NCBI GenBank assembly: GCA_937934305.1
Contig: CALHAG010000022.1
Span: 1 to 37,110 of the forward strand
Origin: Candidatus Caldarchaeum subterraneum
GTDB taxonomy: Archaea; Thermoproteota; Nitrososphaeria_A; Caldarchaeales; Caldarchaeaceae
Direction: 5' to 3'
Length of the DNA stretch: 37,110 nucleotides
Below are positions 22,334 to 30,327 of this stretch, one piece after another; the first letter of the stretch is position 1, and every line of letters begins with the position of its first letter. The notes under the pieces are model-generated. The model did not search any database. It had not been told where the DNA came from and saw only the letters and a list, made by a program, of their open reading frames with translations. Both the position numbers and the translations under genes were made by a program.

Positions 22334-23046
22334 CGCATCTAAAAGCTCTCGCAGCACCCCGCCATTATCCGAAAAAAGCGACGGTCTTCACCGTAGCTCC
22401 CAGCCCAGGCCCACATGCTAAGAAAAAATCAATCCCACTTCTCATAGCTGTGAGAGACCTGCTGAACTTGGCGGACAACGCTCACACGGCGCGAAGGCTC
22501 ATAAAAGAGGGAAAGTTCTTAGTCGATGGGAGGGTGGTGAAAGATCCCCGGTTCCCGCTTGGGTTGATGGACGTTTTGTCGGTGCCAGAGCTGGGTGAAA
22601 ACTATCGGGTATTGATTAAACCTGGTAAAGGCCTAACACTAGCCAAAACATCCAGCGAAGAAGCAGGGTTCAAAATCTGTCAAGTCTTGAGGAAAAACCA
22701 TGTACGCGGCGGTGCACTGATGATAGGACTGCACGACGGCAGAACAATACTGTTCCGTGGAGAGATGCTTGATAGAGGACGAGCCATAAAAACCCTCGAC
22801 TCGCTCAAAATCGCGGTCCCCAGCCAAGAAATAATTGAAACAATTTCTCTCGACAACGGAGTTTATGCATACATTCACAGCGGCGCCCGCGCAGGCCTGC
22901 ACGGCAAAATCTCGAAGATAAGGAGGGAAGTGGTTTTCCCCGACAAGCCTACGGCCACAATCGATACCGGGCAAGGAATTGTGACAACTCTTCTCAGGAA
23001 CATAATGCCGGTGGGAGGTGAAGCTCCATGGATAACGCTTCTGTAG
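22330..23046 (+). CDS. rps4e: Small ribosomal subunit protein S4e
   Basis: The 238-residue protein is archaeal S4e: LKALAAPRHYPKKATVFTVA, SIPLLIAVRDLLNLADNAHT, the S4-type RNA-binding block RRLIKEGKFLVDGRVVKDPR, VRGGALMIGLHDGRTILFRG and a KOW-like C-terminal stretch. It overlaps L24 by four bases, and L5 begins 19 bases before its stop. The usual archaeal order L24-S4e-L5 is kept. Confidence 0.96.
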   Translation: MTHLKALAAPRHYPKKATVFTVAPSPGPHAKKKSIPLLIAVRDLLNLADNAHTARRLIKEGKFLVDGRVVKDPRFPLGLMDVLSVPELGENYRVLIKPGKGLTLAKTSSEEAGFKICQVLRKNHVRGGALMIGLHDGRTILFRGEMLDRGRAIKTLDSLKIAVPSQEIIETISLDNGVYAYIHSGARAGLHGKISKIRREVVFPDKPTATIDTGQGIVTTLLRNIMPVGGEAPWITLL

Positions 23047-23552
23047 AGCTGTTAAAGAGGCCGAGGATAGAGAAAGTAGTCGTCAACTGCGCTGTAGGCG
23101 AGGGGGGAGCGAGGCTCGAGAGAGCTCAGAAAATTCTCGAGTCACTCGTCAACCAGAAACCAGAGATAAGGAAAGCGAGGAAAACCATACGAGGCTTCGG
23201 CATACACAAAGGTGAACCAATAGCTCTCAGGGTAACCTTAAGGAAAGAAGCAGCGGAGGAGTTTCTTAGAAAAGCCTTTGCAGCCGTCAACAACAAGATA
23301 AAAAAGTCTTCCATAGACAGTATGGGAAGCTTCTCCTTTGGCATCAAAGAGCATCTTGACATTCCGGGGACACGTTACAACCCAGAGCTCGGAATAATCG
23401 GGATGGATGTGACGGTTCACTTGGTCAAGCCCGGATACAGGGTTTCTAAGAGAGCTTACCGGAGGTCGAAGATCGGCACGGGTCAGCGGGTAACGGTGGA
23501 TGAGGCAATCGAGTTTCTGAGGCAAATGGGTGTGGAGGTGGTTGAAGAGTGA
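23028..23552 (+). CDS. rpl5: Large ribosomal subunit protein L5 (uL5)
   Basis: The 174-residue protein is archaeal L5, which contacts 5S rRNA and the P-site tRNA. It shows PRIEKVVVNCAVGEGGARLE, NQKPEIRKARKTIRGFGIHK, GEPIALRVTLRKEAAEEFL, SFSFGIKEHLDIPGTRYNPE and GYRVSKRAYRRSKIGTGQRV. ATG 23028 has GGGAGGTGAAG just upstream, a strong ribosome-binding site within S4e. Confidence 0.96.
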   Translation: MDNASVELLKRPRIEKVVVNCAVGEGGARLERAQKILESLVNQKPEIRKARKTIRGFGIHKGEPIALRVTLRKEAAEEFLRKAFAAVNNKIKKSSIDSMGSFSFGIKEHLDIPGTRYNPELGIIGMDVTVHLVKPGYRVSKRAYRRSKIGTGQRVTVDEAIEFLRQMGVEVVEE

Positions 23553-23710
23553 AACACAAACCGCCTAAGCAGAGGAAATTCGGCAAAGGGGTCCACGTCT
23601 GCAGAAGATGCGGCACAAGCGTCGGCGTCATCAGAAAATACGGACTCTACATCTGTAGAAGATGCATAAACGAAATCGCCCCTAAGCTAGGTTTCATTGT
23701 ATATGATTAG
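23549..23710 (+). CDS. rps14: Small ribosomal subunit protein S14 (uS14), zinc form
   Basis: The 53-residue protein reads from GTG 23549 to TAG 23710. It has KQRKFGKGVHVCRRCG, then GLYICRRCINEIAPKLGF, the two CxxC pairs of the zinc-binding S14 form found in Archaea. It sits in the head of the small subunit. The GTG overlaps the L5 TGA by four bases, in the canonical L5-S14-S8 order. The gene is short but its sequence is unambiguous. Confidence 0.95.
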   Translation: MKHKPPKQRKFGKGVHVCRRCGTSVGVIRKYGLYICRRCINEIAPKLGFIVYD

Positions 23711-23721
23711 GTGACGACGAT

Positions 23722-24105
23722 ATGACGGACCTTGTTTCAGCTTTGTTCACAACCTTGCAGAACAATGAGATGGTCCGAAACAGAGAATGCATAGTTAAAG
23801 CGAGTAACCTCGTAGCAGAGATACTGAAGGTTCTTCAGAGGACGGGATACATCGGCGCGTTTGAATACATTGACAACGGCCGTGGAGGATTGTTTAGAGT
23901 GCAGCTTCTAGGTAGAATAAACAGGTCCGCCCCAATACGGCCTAGGATGAGCGTGAAAGCAAACCAGTTCGAGATGTTTGAACAACGATACCTGCCGGCT
24001 AAAAATGTCGGCATCCTTGTTGTCACAACACCCAAGGGGGTCATGTCCCATGAAGAAGCTAAAAAAACTAGGACAGGGGGGAGGTTGCTGGGTTATGTCT
24101 ACTAA
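23722..24105 (+). CDS. rps8: Small ribosomal subunit protein S8 (uS8)
   Basis: The 127-residue protein is archaeal S8, a central-domain 16S rRNA binder. It begins MTDLVSALFTTLQNNEMVRN, has IVKASNLVAEILKVLQRTGY and the C-terminal LPAKNVGILVVTTPKGVMSH and GGRLLGYVY end. L6 starts 11 bases before its stop. Confidence 0.96.
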   Translation: MTDLVSALFTTLQNNEMVRNRECIVKASNLVAEILKVLQRTGYIGAFEYIDNGRGGLFRVQLLGRINRSAPIRPRMSVKANQFEMFEQRYLPAKNVGILVVTTPKGVMSHEEAKKTRTGGRLLGYVY

Positions 24106-24637
24106 GTATCTCGAAGAAATATTCCAGATACCTGACAAAGTCAATGTCAGGTTTGACGGGAAATCTCTAGTCTTCGAAGGTGCAAAGGGCCGAGTCATAA
24201 AGGATATAAGCCACATCCCTGCAGAGGTAAAGATTGCAGATGGAAAGATTGTTTTCAGGGTTCCGGGGAAGTCGAGAAAAGCAAAAGCACTACTAGGCAC
24301 TCTCGTCTCGATTGCGAGAAACGCGGCGATAGGTGTTACCAAAGGATATGTATACAAAATGAAGGTGGTTTCTTCACACTTCCCGATAACGGTGAAGGTT
24401 GTGGGTGGGGAGGTTCACATCACCAACTTCATCGGTGAAAAATATGTTCGGAGGGCTAAGATTGTCGGTGATGTGAAGGTGCAGGTTAAGGGTGACGAGA
24501 TAATTATAACTGGTGTTGATAGAGAGAGTGTTGGCCAGACAGCTGCAAACATTGAGAACGCCACACGTATACCGAGAAAAGACCCACGCAAGTTTCTCGA
24601 CGGAATTTATGTGATGGAGAAGGCGGTGGGTGAGTAG
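24095..24637 (+). CDS. rpl6: Large ribosomal subunit protein L6 (uL6)
   Basis: The 180-residue protein is archaeal L6 near the factor-binding stalk base: EIFQIPDKVNVRFDGKSLV, FEGAKGRVIKDISHIP, GTLVSIARNAAIGVTKGYVY, MKVVSSHFPITVKVVGGEV and NIENATRIPRKDPRKFLDGI. An ORF in frame extends far upstream through S8, but ATG 24095 matches homologues. A run of purines (GGGGGGAGG) precedes it. L32e follows after one base. Confidence 0.95.
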   Translation: MSTKYLEEIFQIPDKVNVRFDGKSLVFEGAKGRVIKDISHIPAEVKIADGKIVFRVPGKSRKAKALLGTLVSIARNAAIGVTKGYVYKMKVVSSHFPITVKVVGGEVHITNFIGEKYVRRAKIVGDVKVQVKGDEIIITGVDRESVGQTAANIENATRIPRKDPRKFLDGIYVMEKAVGE

Positions 24638-24638
24638 C

Positions 24639-25016
24639 ATGTTGCCCGCAAAGGTGTTGAGAAAAAGGAGAAAAACTCCCAAGTTTGTGCGGCAGGAGAG
24701 CTGGAGGTACGTGAGGCTTGAGACGGGTTATCGAAGACCGCGTGGAAAAGACAGCCGCATGAGGCTTCAGAAAAGCGGCTCACCTCCTCTTGCGAAAATT
24801 GGCTACGGTTCACCCAAAAAATATCGAGGTCTTCACCCATCTGGTCTGCGAGATGTTTTGGTCTCAGCGGTTGCTGAACTGGAGAAGCTATCGCCGGAGA
24901 GGGATGCTGTTCGGATTTCGGGGCGGCTTGGCCTGAAGAAGAAGCAGGAGATTTTTGAGGCTGCCCAGTCCCGTGGATTCAAGGTTCTTAACCCGCCTGC
25001 TAAAGAGGGTGGTTGA
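24639..25016 (+). CDS. rpl32e: Large ribosomal subunit protein L32e
   Basis: The 125-residue protein is archaeal L32e: RRKTPKFVRQESWRYVRL, GYRRPRGKDSRMRLQKSG, IGYGSPKKYRGLHPSGLRD and a C-terminal part with VRISGRLGLKKKQEIFEAAQ. ATG 24639 follows GGTGGGTGAG, a Shine-Dalgarno-like run, and is preferred to the GTG at 24630. It is specific to Archaea and eukaryotes. Confidence 0.93.
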   Translation: MLPAKVLRKRRKTPKFVRQESWRYVRLETGYRRPRGKDSRMRLQKSGSPPLAKIGYGSPKKYRGLHPSGLRDVLVSAVAELEKLSPERDAVRISGRLGLKKKQEIFEAAQSRGFKVLNPPAKEGG

Positions 25017-25018
25017 CG

Positions 25019-25459
25019 ATGACGCTTGAGATGCAGAAGAGGTTGGCCGCGGATTTGCTCAAATGCGGCGTGACCCGTGTAAGGTTTGACCCGGAGAGGC
25101 TGGAGGACATCGAGTCAGCGATTACAAGAGACGAGATAAGGGGGCTGATAAAAGACGGAGCGATATACAAGGTTCCTGAAAAAGGTGTCAGCAGGGCACG
25201 TGTCGAACGAGGCCGTAAAAGAGGTGAAGGAAGCAGGAAAGGCACCAAACACTCTCTCGTACCGAGGAAACGAATGTGGATAATCCGTGTCAGAGCACAG
25301 AGACGTTTCCTTAAACAGCTCAGGGAGAAGGGTATGATAGACTCTCATGGATACAGGCTTCTTTACAGCTTCGTGAAAGCAGGCAACTTTAAATCCGTCG
25401 CCTCTCTCCGCGAATTCATTAAAAGCAAAGGATTGTTGAAAGAGGTTTCGGCACCATGA
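25019..25459 (+). CDS. rpl19e: Large ribosomal subunit protein L19e
   Basis: The 146-residue product is archaeal L19e: MQKRLAADLLKCGVTRVRFD, DIESAITRDEIRGLIKDGAI, a basic GVSRARVERGRKRGEGSRKG and RKRMWIIRVRAQRRFLKQLR. L19e makes an intersubunit bridge through its long helix. I choose ATG 25019 over TTG 25013, as homologues begin near it. L18 starts four bases before its stop. Confidence 0.94.
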   Translation: MTLEMQKRLAADLLKCGVTRVRFDPERLEDIESAITRDEIRGLIKDGAIYKVPEKGVSRARVERGRKRGEGSRKGTKHSLVPRKRMWIIRVRAQRRFLKQLREKGMIDSHGYRLLYSFVKAGNFKSVASLREFIKSKGLLKEVSAP

Positions 25460-26034
25460 CAGAGGTTTTGAAGAGGGTTAAGCCACGGCGAAGGCGTCAG
25501 GGCTACACCGATTACAGGAAACGCCTCAAGCTGGTGAAGTCAGGGCTTCATCGACTGGTCATCCGTCGTGGGACCAGGAGAATAGTGGTTCAAATCGTGA
25601 AATCCAGGGCAGGCGGCGACGAAACTCTCGTCACAGTCGGCTCAGAGGTTCTCAGAAAATATGGCTGGAAAGCCTCGTTAAAATCTGTCCCAGCGGCCTA
25701 TCTAACGGGACTGCTGGCGGGTAAGAAGGCTCTGGAAAAGGGGGTGGAGAAGACGATTGTTGACATCGGTGTCTACAGGTCTGTCAAAGGCTCTAGGCTT
25801 TACGCCGTGGTTAAGGGAGCTTTGGACGCGGGGCTCGAAATTCCTGTTAGTGAAGAAGTTTTACCTAGTGATGAAAGAATTCATGGTAAACACATCTCAG
25901 ACTATGTGGCCATGATTGCCGACAACCCAGTCGGATTCCAGTTCATCGCTTCGGATAAGGAGTATCTTCTCAAACTGGGTGAAGAGGTTGAGAGAATTAA
26001 GCGCGAGATTTTAGGAGGTGGAGAAGATGAGTGA
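25456..26034 (+). CDS. rpl18: Large ribosomal subunit protein L18 (uL18)
   Basis: The 192-residue protein is archaeal L18, a 5S rRNA binder. It has RRRRQGYTDYRKRLKLVKSG, RLVIRRGTRRIVVQIVKSRA, AAYLTGLLAGKKALEKGVEK and EVLPSDERIHGKHISDYVA. The length (about 190) fits the archaeal form. S5 begins eight bases before its stop. Confidence 0.96.
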   Translation: MTEVLKRVKPRRRRQGYTDYRKRLKLVKSGLHRLVIRRGTRRIVVQIVKSRAGGDETLVTVGSEVLRKYGWKASLKSVPAAYLTGLLAGKKALEKGVEKTIVDIGVYRSVKGSRLYAVVKGALDAGLEIPVSEEVLPSDERIHGKHISDYVAMIADNPVGFQFIASDKEYLLKLGEEVERIKREILGGGEDE

Positions 26035-26641
26035 ATGGGTTCCTCGAACACGTTTGGGCCGTCTTGTGCAAGAGGGTAAGATAAACTCGCTGGACCAGAT
26101 TTTCCAGATGCATGGCCGGGTTCTTGAGCCGGAGATAGTGGACAGGCTGCTGCCCAACCTCGAGCAGGAGGTCATAGACGTCAAGCTTGTTCAGAGACAG
26201 ACCGATGCAGGAGAAAAGACACGGTTCAAAGCCCTTGTCGTGGTCGGAAACAGGGATGGCTACATCGGCATAGGCACAGGCAAATCAACCCAAGTGGTCC
26301 TCGCCATAGAGAAAGCTATCCGAAACGCCAAACTCAACATAGTCCCCGTTGTACGTGGATGCGGTAGCTGGGAATGTGCATGCGGAGAACCCCACAGCCT
26401 TTTGGTCAAATCCGAAGGCAAGTATGGCAGCGTGAAGGTGCAGCTACTACCCGCTCCAAGAGGCCTCGGCCTAGTGGCCGGCGAGTCGCAGAAGGTTGTT
26501 CTGGCTTTGGCTGGTGTCAGAGATTGTTGGACAAGGAGCTTCGGCGAAACAAGGACATCGCTTTCAGTGGTCGGCGCCGTCTACGAGGCCCTGAAACGCA
26601 CAGCCGAAGCCGTGTTACCTAGTCTATGGAGGACTGTGTAA
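26027..26641 (+). CDS. rps5: Small ribosomal subunit protein S5 (uS5)
   Basis: The 204-residue protein is archaeal S5, involved in decoding accuracy: EWVPRTRLGRLVQEGKINSL, RFKALVVVGNRDGYIGIGTG, KSTQVVLAIEKAIRNAKLNI and RGCGSWECACGEPHSL, an archaeal cysteine-bearing loop. ATG 26027 follows GGAGGTGG at seven bases, hence preferred over GTG 26018. L30 begins just after it. Confidence 0.95.
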   Translation: MSEWVPRTRLGRLVQEGKINSLDQIFQMHGRVLEPEIVDRLLPNLEQEVIDVKLVQRQTDAGEKTRFKALVVVGNRDGYIGIGTGKSTQVVLAIEKAIRNAKLNIVPVVRGCGSWECACGEPHSLLVKSEGKYGSVKVQLLPAPRGLGLVAGESQKVVLALAGVRDCWTRSFGETRTSLSVVGAVYEALKRTAEAVLPSLWRTV

Positions 26642-26643
26642 CC

Positions 26644-27054
26644 ATGGCTGTGGTCGCGGTTATACGAATCAAAGGACACGTCGGAATAAGACCCGACATC
26701 AAGAAAACTCTCGAGTCGCTTAAACTGGATAAGGCTTTCAAAGCAGCCCTGTTCAACGAGAGCGACGTTCTCTACGGCATGTTGAAGAAAGCGCAACGGT
26801 ATCTGACATGGGGCACCCCCAATAAACAAACTATCCTGACGCTGCTGAAGAAAGCAGGCGTCGGCGGCGAAGACGTGGAGACACTTGCAGAGAAGCTTGC
26901 CAAAGGAGAGGAAAAGCTCGGCACACCTGTATACGTCTCACTACATCCACCGAGCCAAGGCTTCAAAAACACAGTCAAAAGAAGCTACAGGTACAAAGGC
27001 GAGTATGGAGACAGAGGCGAAGCAATTAACGACCTAATCCGACGCATGGTTTAG
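26644..27054 (+). CDS. rpl30: Large ribosomal subunit protein L30 (uL30)
   Basis: The 136-residue protein is archaeal L30, longer than the bacterial form. It has VAVIRIKGHVGIRPDIKKTL, KAALFNESDVLYGMLKKAQR, YLTWGTPNKQTILTLLKKAG and PSQGFKNTVKRSYRYKGEYG. I use ATG 26644, since homologues start at the first beta-strand; an in-frame ATG at 26626 would overlap S5. Confidence 0.93.
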   Translation: MAVVAVIRIKGHVGIRPDIKKTLESLKLDKAFKAALFNESDVLYGMLKKAQRYLTWGTPNKQTILTLLKKAGVGGEDVETLAEKLAKGEEKLGTPVYVSLHPPSQGFKNTVKRSYRYKGEYGDRGEAINDLIRRMV

Positions 27055-27062
27055 CCCGGAAA

Positions 27063-27073
27063 CATTTAATAAC
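27063..27073 (+). promoter_or_regulatory. Possible internal promoter before rpl15
   Basis: CATTTAATAAC sits in the only sizeable gap (63 bases) in the ribosomal operon, about 50 nt before the L15 ATG. A transcript begun near 27094 would have a 25-nt leader with GGTGA six bases before the start codon. It could give extra expression of L15, SecY and the insertase. Confidence 0.4.
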
Positions 27074-27117
27074 AAACACGGCACTCGAGACGAGGGAAAG
27101 CATAACCGGTGAAAACT

Positions 27118-27531
27118 ATGCCGACAAGGTTTCGCAAAGTCCGAAAGTACAGAGGCTCGCGGACACATGGATGGGGCCAGATAGGACAGCATAGAAAAAC
27201 CGGGGCAAAAGGAGGCAGAGGAATGGCCGGCGGACACAAACACAAATGGACCAAGCTATTGGACAAAGACTATTTTGGAAAAGACGGCTTCACACCAATC
27301 ACACGACGAGAGGAGAAGACAGCAAATCTTTTGACGGTCTCGATGCTGGCGGAGAAGAGTGGAAACAACCTGGTGAACCTCGTCGAATCAGGCTACACCA
27401 AGCTGCTCGGAGATGGAAAGATAACCACCCCGCTCACAATTGTCGTGGAGAGGTGGAGTAAAAAAGCAGAAGAAAAAGTGAAGCAGGCGGGCGGACACCT
27501 TGTTAAGCCAGCTGAGCTGGTGCAGAAATGA
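27118..27531 (+). CDS. rpl15: Large ribosomal subunit protein L15 (uL15)
   Basis: The 137-residue protein is archaeal L15: TRFRKVRKYRGSRTHGWGQI, HRKTGAKGGRGMAGGHKHKW, and a C-terminal segment with NLLTVSMLAEKSGNNLVNLV and KKAEEKVKQAGGHLVKPAEL. ATG 27118 follows GGTGA; GTG 27109 is in frame but inside that sequence. SecY begins four bases before its stop, as in nearly all prokaryotes. Confidence 0.94.
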   Translation: MPTRFRKVRKYRGSRTHGWGQIGQHRKTGAKGGRGMAGGHKHKWTKLLDKDYFGKDGFTPITRREEKTANLLTVSMLAEKSGNNLVNLVESGYTKLLGDGKITTPLTIVVERWSKKAEEKVKQAGGHLVKPAELVQK

Positions 27532-28961
27532 GCGAAAAATCAAGCACCCGAACATTTTTAGAAAAAATTTCGAAAATTCTACCGGAGATTAAGAAGCCAG
27601 GTAGGAAAGTTGGCTTAGGAGAGAAACTGGTATGGACAGCACTCGCCCTGATTATCTACACATGGATGGGTCACACCATTCTCTATGGCCTACCTCAGGG
27701 TACACAGGTGGGCCAAAGCCCAGCCCTTCTAAACGTCGTCTTCGCGCAGAAGACGGGCACACTCATAACCTTAGGCATAGGCCCCATAGTCACCGCGGGC
27801 CTGATACTGCAGCTTCTCGTAGGCGCTGAGCTGATAAAGCTCGACCTAAGCAAGCCCGAGGACAGAGGCCTCTTCACATCGATGAGCAAGCTTCTCGCCA
27901 TCGTGATAGCCTTGTTCCAGAGCGCCGCCTACGTCTACGCAGGGTTCTTCGGACCCACCAACGCAACCCAGAACATAGCCATCTTCATCCAGCTTGTAGC
28001 CGCCACAATACTCATAATGCTTCTAGACGAGCTTGTCCAGAAAGGCTGGGGCCTCGGAAGCGGTATAAGCCTCTTCATTGTCGCCGGAGTAGCCGAAGAA
28101 ATCTTCGTCGCACTCTTTTCACCAATCATCTTACCCGACCAAGCCTACCAGGGAATAATACTCGCATCAATACAGGCAATCTTCACCGGAAATCTTCCAA
28201 GCATCCTAGTCCGTCAGGGCGGGTACCCAGACCTAGTTGGTCTCTTCTCCACAATTTTCCTAGTTCTTGCCTTGATATACATCGAGGCAATCCGCGTCGA
28301 AATCCCGATATCATACGCCAAGTTCCAGGGATACAGAGCCAAGTACCCCGTAAAGCTGCTCTATGTCTCGAACGTGCCCATAATCTTCGCCACAACAGTC
28401 TTCAGTAACATCTTCTACCTCGGCTCACTTATATGGAGCCGCTTCAACCCCAATAACGACAACATCTTCCTAAACCTAATCGGCACATACAGGTTTGACG
28501 AGCAGCTGGGAACAGTCGTGTCTACGGGAGGTTTAGCATATTATGTAATTGGCCCGCGGGGAATAGCCTCGGTGCTCCAGGACCCTGTTAGAGCGGTTGT
28601 CCACGCTGCTCTGTTGATAGTTTTTGCTGTCTTGTTCGCCAAATTCTGGGTACAGGTGTCTGGGCTGGCTCCCGAGAAGGTTGCCGAGCAGCTTATTCAG
28701 GCAGGTATGCAGGTGCCGGGCTTCAGGCGTTCTCCCGAAGTCATCGCAGCGGTCATCGGCAAGTACATCGGGACAGTGACAATCCTCGGCGGTCTGTTGA
28801 TAGGCTTAGTGGCTAGCGTGGCAGACTATGTTGCGGTTTTCGGCTCCGGCATAGGGATTCTACTCACCATCGGCATCCTCCAACAATACTACCAGCTGCT
28901 CATACGTGAAAGAATATCCGAGATGTACCCTGGGTTGGGCAAGCTATTGGGGAGGGAGTAA
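27528..28961 (+). CDS. secY: Protein translocase subunit SecY (Sec61 alpha)
   Basis: SecY forms the protein-conducting channel in the membrane. The 477-residue product has ten predicted membrane spans, beginning with LVWTALALIIYTWMGHTI, and shows the plug-region NVVFAQKTGTLITLGIGPIV, TAGLILQLLVGAELIKLDLS, KGWGLGSGISLFIVAGVAE, EIPISYAKFQGYRAKYPVKL on the cytosolic side and GIGILLTIGILQQYYQLL near the end. It starts with ATG within L15 and is followed by a DUF106 insertase homologue rather than adenylate kinase. Confidence 0.97.
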   Translation: MSEKSSTRTFLEKISKILPEIKKPGRKVGLGEKLVWTALALIIYTWMGHTILYGLPQGTQVGQSPALLNVVFAQKTGTLITLGIGPIVTAGLILQLLVGAELIKLDLSKPEDRGLFTSMSKLLAIVIALFQSAAYVYAGFFGPTNATQNIAIFIQLVAATILIMLLDELVQKGWGLGSGISLFIVAGVAEEIFVALFSPIILPDQAYQGIILASIQAIFTGNLPSILVRQGGYPDLVGLFSTIFLVLALIYIEAIRVEIPISYAKFQGYRAKYPVKLLYVSNVPIIFATTVFSNIFYLGSLIWSRFNPNNDNIFLNLIGTYRFDEQLGTVVSTGGLAYYVIGPRGIASVLQDPVRAVVHAALLIVFAVLFAKFWVQVSGLAPEKVAEQLIQAGMQVPGFRRSPEVIAAVIGKYIGTVTILGGLLIGLVASVADYVAVFGSGIGILLTIGILQQYYQLLIRERISEMYPGLGKLLGRE

Positions 28962-28963
28962 AA

Positions 28964-29506
28964 ATGTTCCTCGACATGCTTTTGCTTTCTTCACTGGCCG
29001 CGGCTATCTCAGCGGCAACCACAGCCATAAGAAAAATCGTCTTCAAAAAAGAGGATTTGGCGAAGATAGCTGAAATCCAGTCATACAACCGTGAGCTAAT
29101 GACCGCGACACGGAAAAAAGACCAGAAAACCATCCAAAAACTTCAGAAGAAACAAGACTACATCAGACAGATAAACGCGGAGGTGACGAAGAAAAACATG
29201 ATAACTATGTTCGCCAGCCTCCTCATTTTCTTCACAATCTACCCCACTTTAGGAGGATTTTTCGGCACGCAGATGCTCGGATACGTTCCAGCGGGTTTAG
29301 ACATACCTTTCGTGACAGATTCTGGTAAACTCTATTTTTACGGATGGTTTATTTTGTCGTTTTTCGGAGTAAGCTCGCCCATAACAAAAATATTTGGGCT
29401 GGGCTTAGCTGGGATGCCTACGGCGGGAGGTGGTGAAGATGAGAAGAAGGCTGAGGACAAGAAGCAAGAGGAGAAAGCAGGTAAGGACACCGAGCGGCGT
29501 AAATAG
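28964..29506 (+). CDS. EMC3/YidC-like membrane insertase (DUF106 family)
   Basis: The 180-residue protein is a DUF106 (EMC3/TMCO1-type) homologue, an archaeal relative of YidC/Oxa1 that helps insert membrane proteins. It has an N-terminal membrane helix (LLLSSLAAAISAATTAI), a coiled-coil cytosolic hairpin (KKDQKTIQKLQKKQDYIRQI) and two further spans (MFASLLIFFTIYPTLGGFFG and FYGWFILSFFGVSSPI), with a charged lysine/glutamate tail. Its position after SecY suggests that it works with the translocon. Its last 68 bases overlap L34e in another frame. Confidence 0.9.
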   Translation: MFLDMLLLSSLAAAISAATTAIRKIVFKKEDLAKIAEIQSYNRELMTATRKKDQKTIQKLQKKQDYIRQINAEVTKKNMITMFASLLIFFTIYPTLGGFFGTQMLGYVPAGLDIPFVTDSGKLYFYGWFILSFFGVSSPITKIFGLGLAGMPTAGGGEDEKKAEDKKQEEKAGKDTERRK

Positions 29507-29699
29507 GCTTCACTTCTTCGAGAAGAGGCCAGGGCCGAGGAAATGCCGTTTCTGCGGAAGCATCCTAAGCGGGGTGTCGATTGACCCACGTGCAGCCCAT
29601 AGCATGAAGACGGTTGAGCGAAGATATGGCGGAGAAGTATGTCATAGGTGTCTCGAGAAGTCTATCCTCGTCTCCGCTGCCGCCGAGTGGGGGCTTTGA
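29439..29699 (+). CDS. rpl34e: Large ribosomal subunit protein L34e
   Basis: The 86-residue protein is archaeal L34e: RLRTRSKRRKQVRTPSGVN, HFFEKRPGPRKCRFCGSIL and EVCHRCLEKSI, giving a CxxC...CxxC zinc ribbon. ATG 29439 is chosen because GGAGGTGG lies just before; the GTG at 29430 would be inside that run. It starts inside the insertase gene and its last 38 bases overlap cmk on the other strand. L34e is patchily distributed in Archaea, which helps placement in TACK lineages. Confidence 0.92.
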   Translation: MRRRLRTRSKRRKQVRTPSGVNRLHFFEKRPGPRKCRFCGSILSGVSIDPRAAHSMKTVERRYGGEVCHRCLEKSILVSAAAEWGL

Positions 29700-30264
29700 A
29701 AAAGTTTTTCGCCGTCTGGACAACAATCTCAGCAACCTGATTCGGACTAAGCCCCGAGGTATCAACTATTAGATGGAAAGGAGAAAGGTCGCGGCCAATC
29801 CTTATGCCGTAAAGCCGCTTATAGATTTCTGAGCTTTTCCTATCACGGCTTCTCAACAGACGTGACGCCTGTTTCACAGAAATTTTGCTACGTTTAGCCA
29901 TCCTCTCCGCTCTGCTTTTGAAGTCTGCGGTAAGCCACACCTTAAACGCCCTGCCCTTATACAGCCACGGCATCACCCACGAATCAACCACCACGCCACC
30001 AGCTCTACAAATCTCCAACAACTTCTTGTCAACCTTCTTATCAAAACTAGGGTCACGAGCTCTCAGACCGAGAAACTCTAACCCCTTAGCTGTCTCCCAC
30101 CAGCCGGCGCCGCCTGGTCTATATCCCATATCCACGGCCAGCTCCTTGAGAGCGTCGCCTCCAGAAACATACTTTAGCCTAAGCCGTTTGGCGACAATTT
30201 TTCCGACAGTGGATTTCCCGACGGCTGCGAAGCCGGCGAGGCAGATGACGGGTTTATCGGACAT
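29662..30264 (-). CDS. cmk: Cytidylate kinase (archaeal CMP kinase)
   Basis: The 200-residue P-loop kinase begins ICLAGFAAVGKSTVGKIVA (Walker A GFAAVGKST) and continues with RLRLKYVSGGDALKELA, the NMP-binding region, ARDPSFDKKVDKKLLEI and VVVDSWVMPWLYKG, the lid and the RSRDRKSSEIYKRLYGIRIG segment. It converts CMP/dCMP to the diphosphates. In most Archaea cmk lies between L34e and L14e on the same strand; here it has kept its place but is inverted. Its end overlaps L34e by 38 bases. Confidence 0.88.
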   Translation of the reverse strand: MSDKPVICLAGFAAVGKSTVGKIVAKRLRLKYVSGGDALKELAVDMGYRPGGAGWWETAKGLEFLGLRARDPSFDKKVDKKLLEICRAGGVVVDSWVMPWLYKGRAFKVWLTADFKSRAERMAKRSKISVKQASRLLRSRDRKSSEIYKRLYGIRIGRDLSPFHLIVDTSGLSPNQVAEIVVQTAKNFFKAPTRRQRRRG

Positions 30265-30284
30265 GGCGAGACCCAGCTCCAGCG

Positions 30285-30302
30285 AAATTTATGTATAAAA
30301 AT
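30285..30302. promoter_or_regulatory. Divergent promoter between cmk and rpl14e
   Basis: TGTATAAAAAT (30292-30302) is about 32 nt before the L14e ATG, and on the other strand ATAAATTTC is about 24 nt before the cmk ATG. Both spacings fit TATA boxes. The inversion of cmk would have required these. Confidence 0.5.
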
Positions 30303-30327
30303 CGTCGGTGCATGTGGTTTTGCAGCC

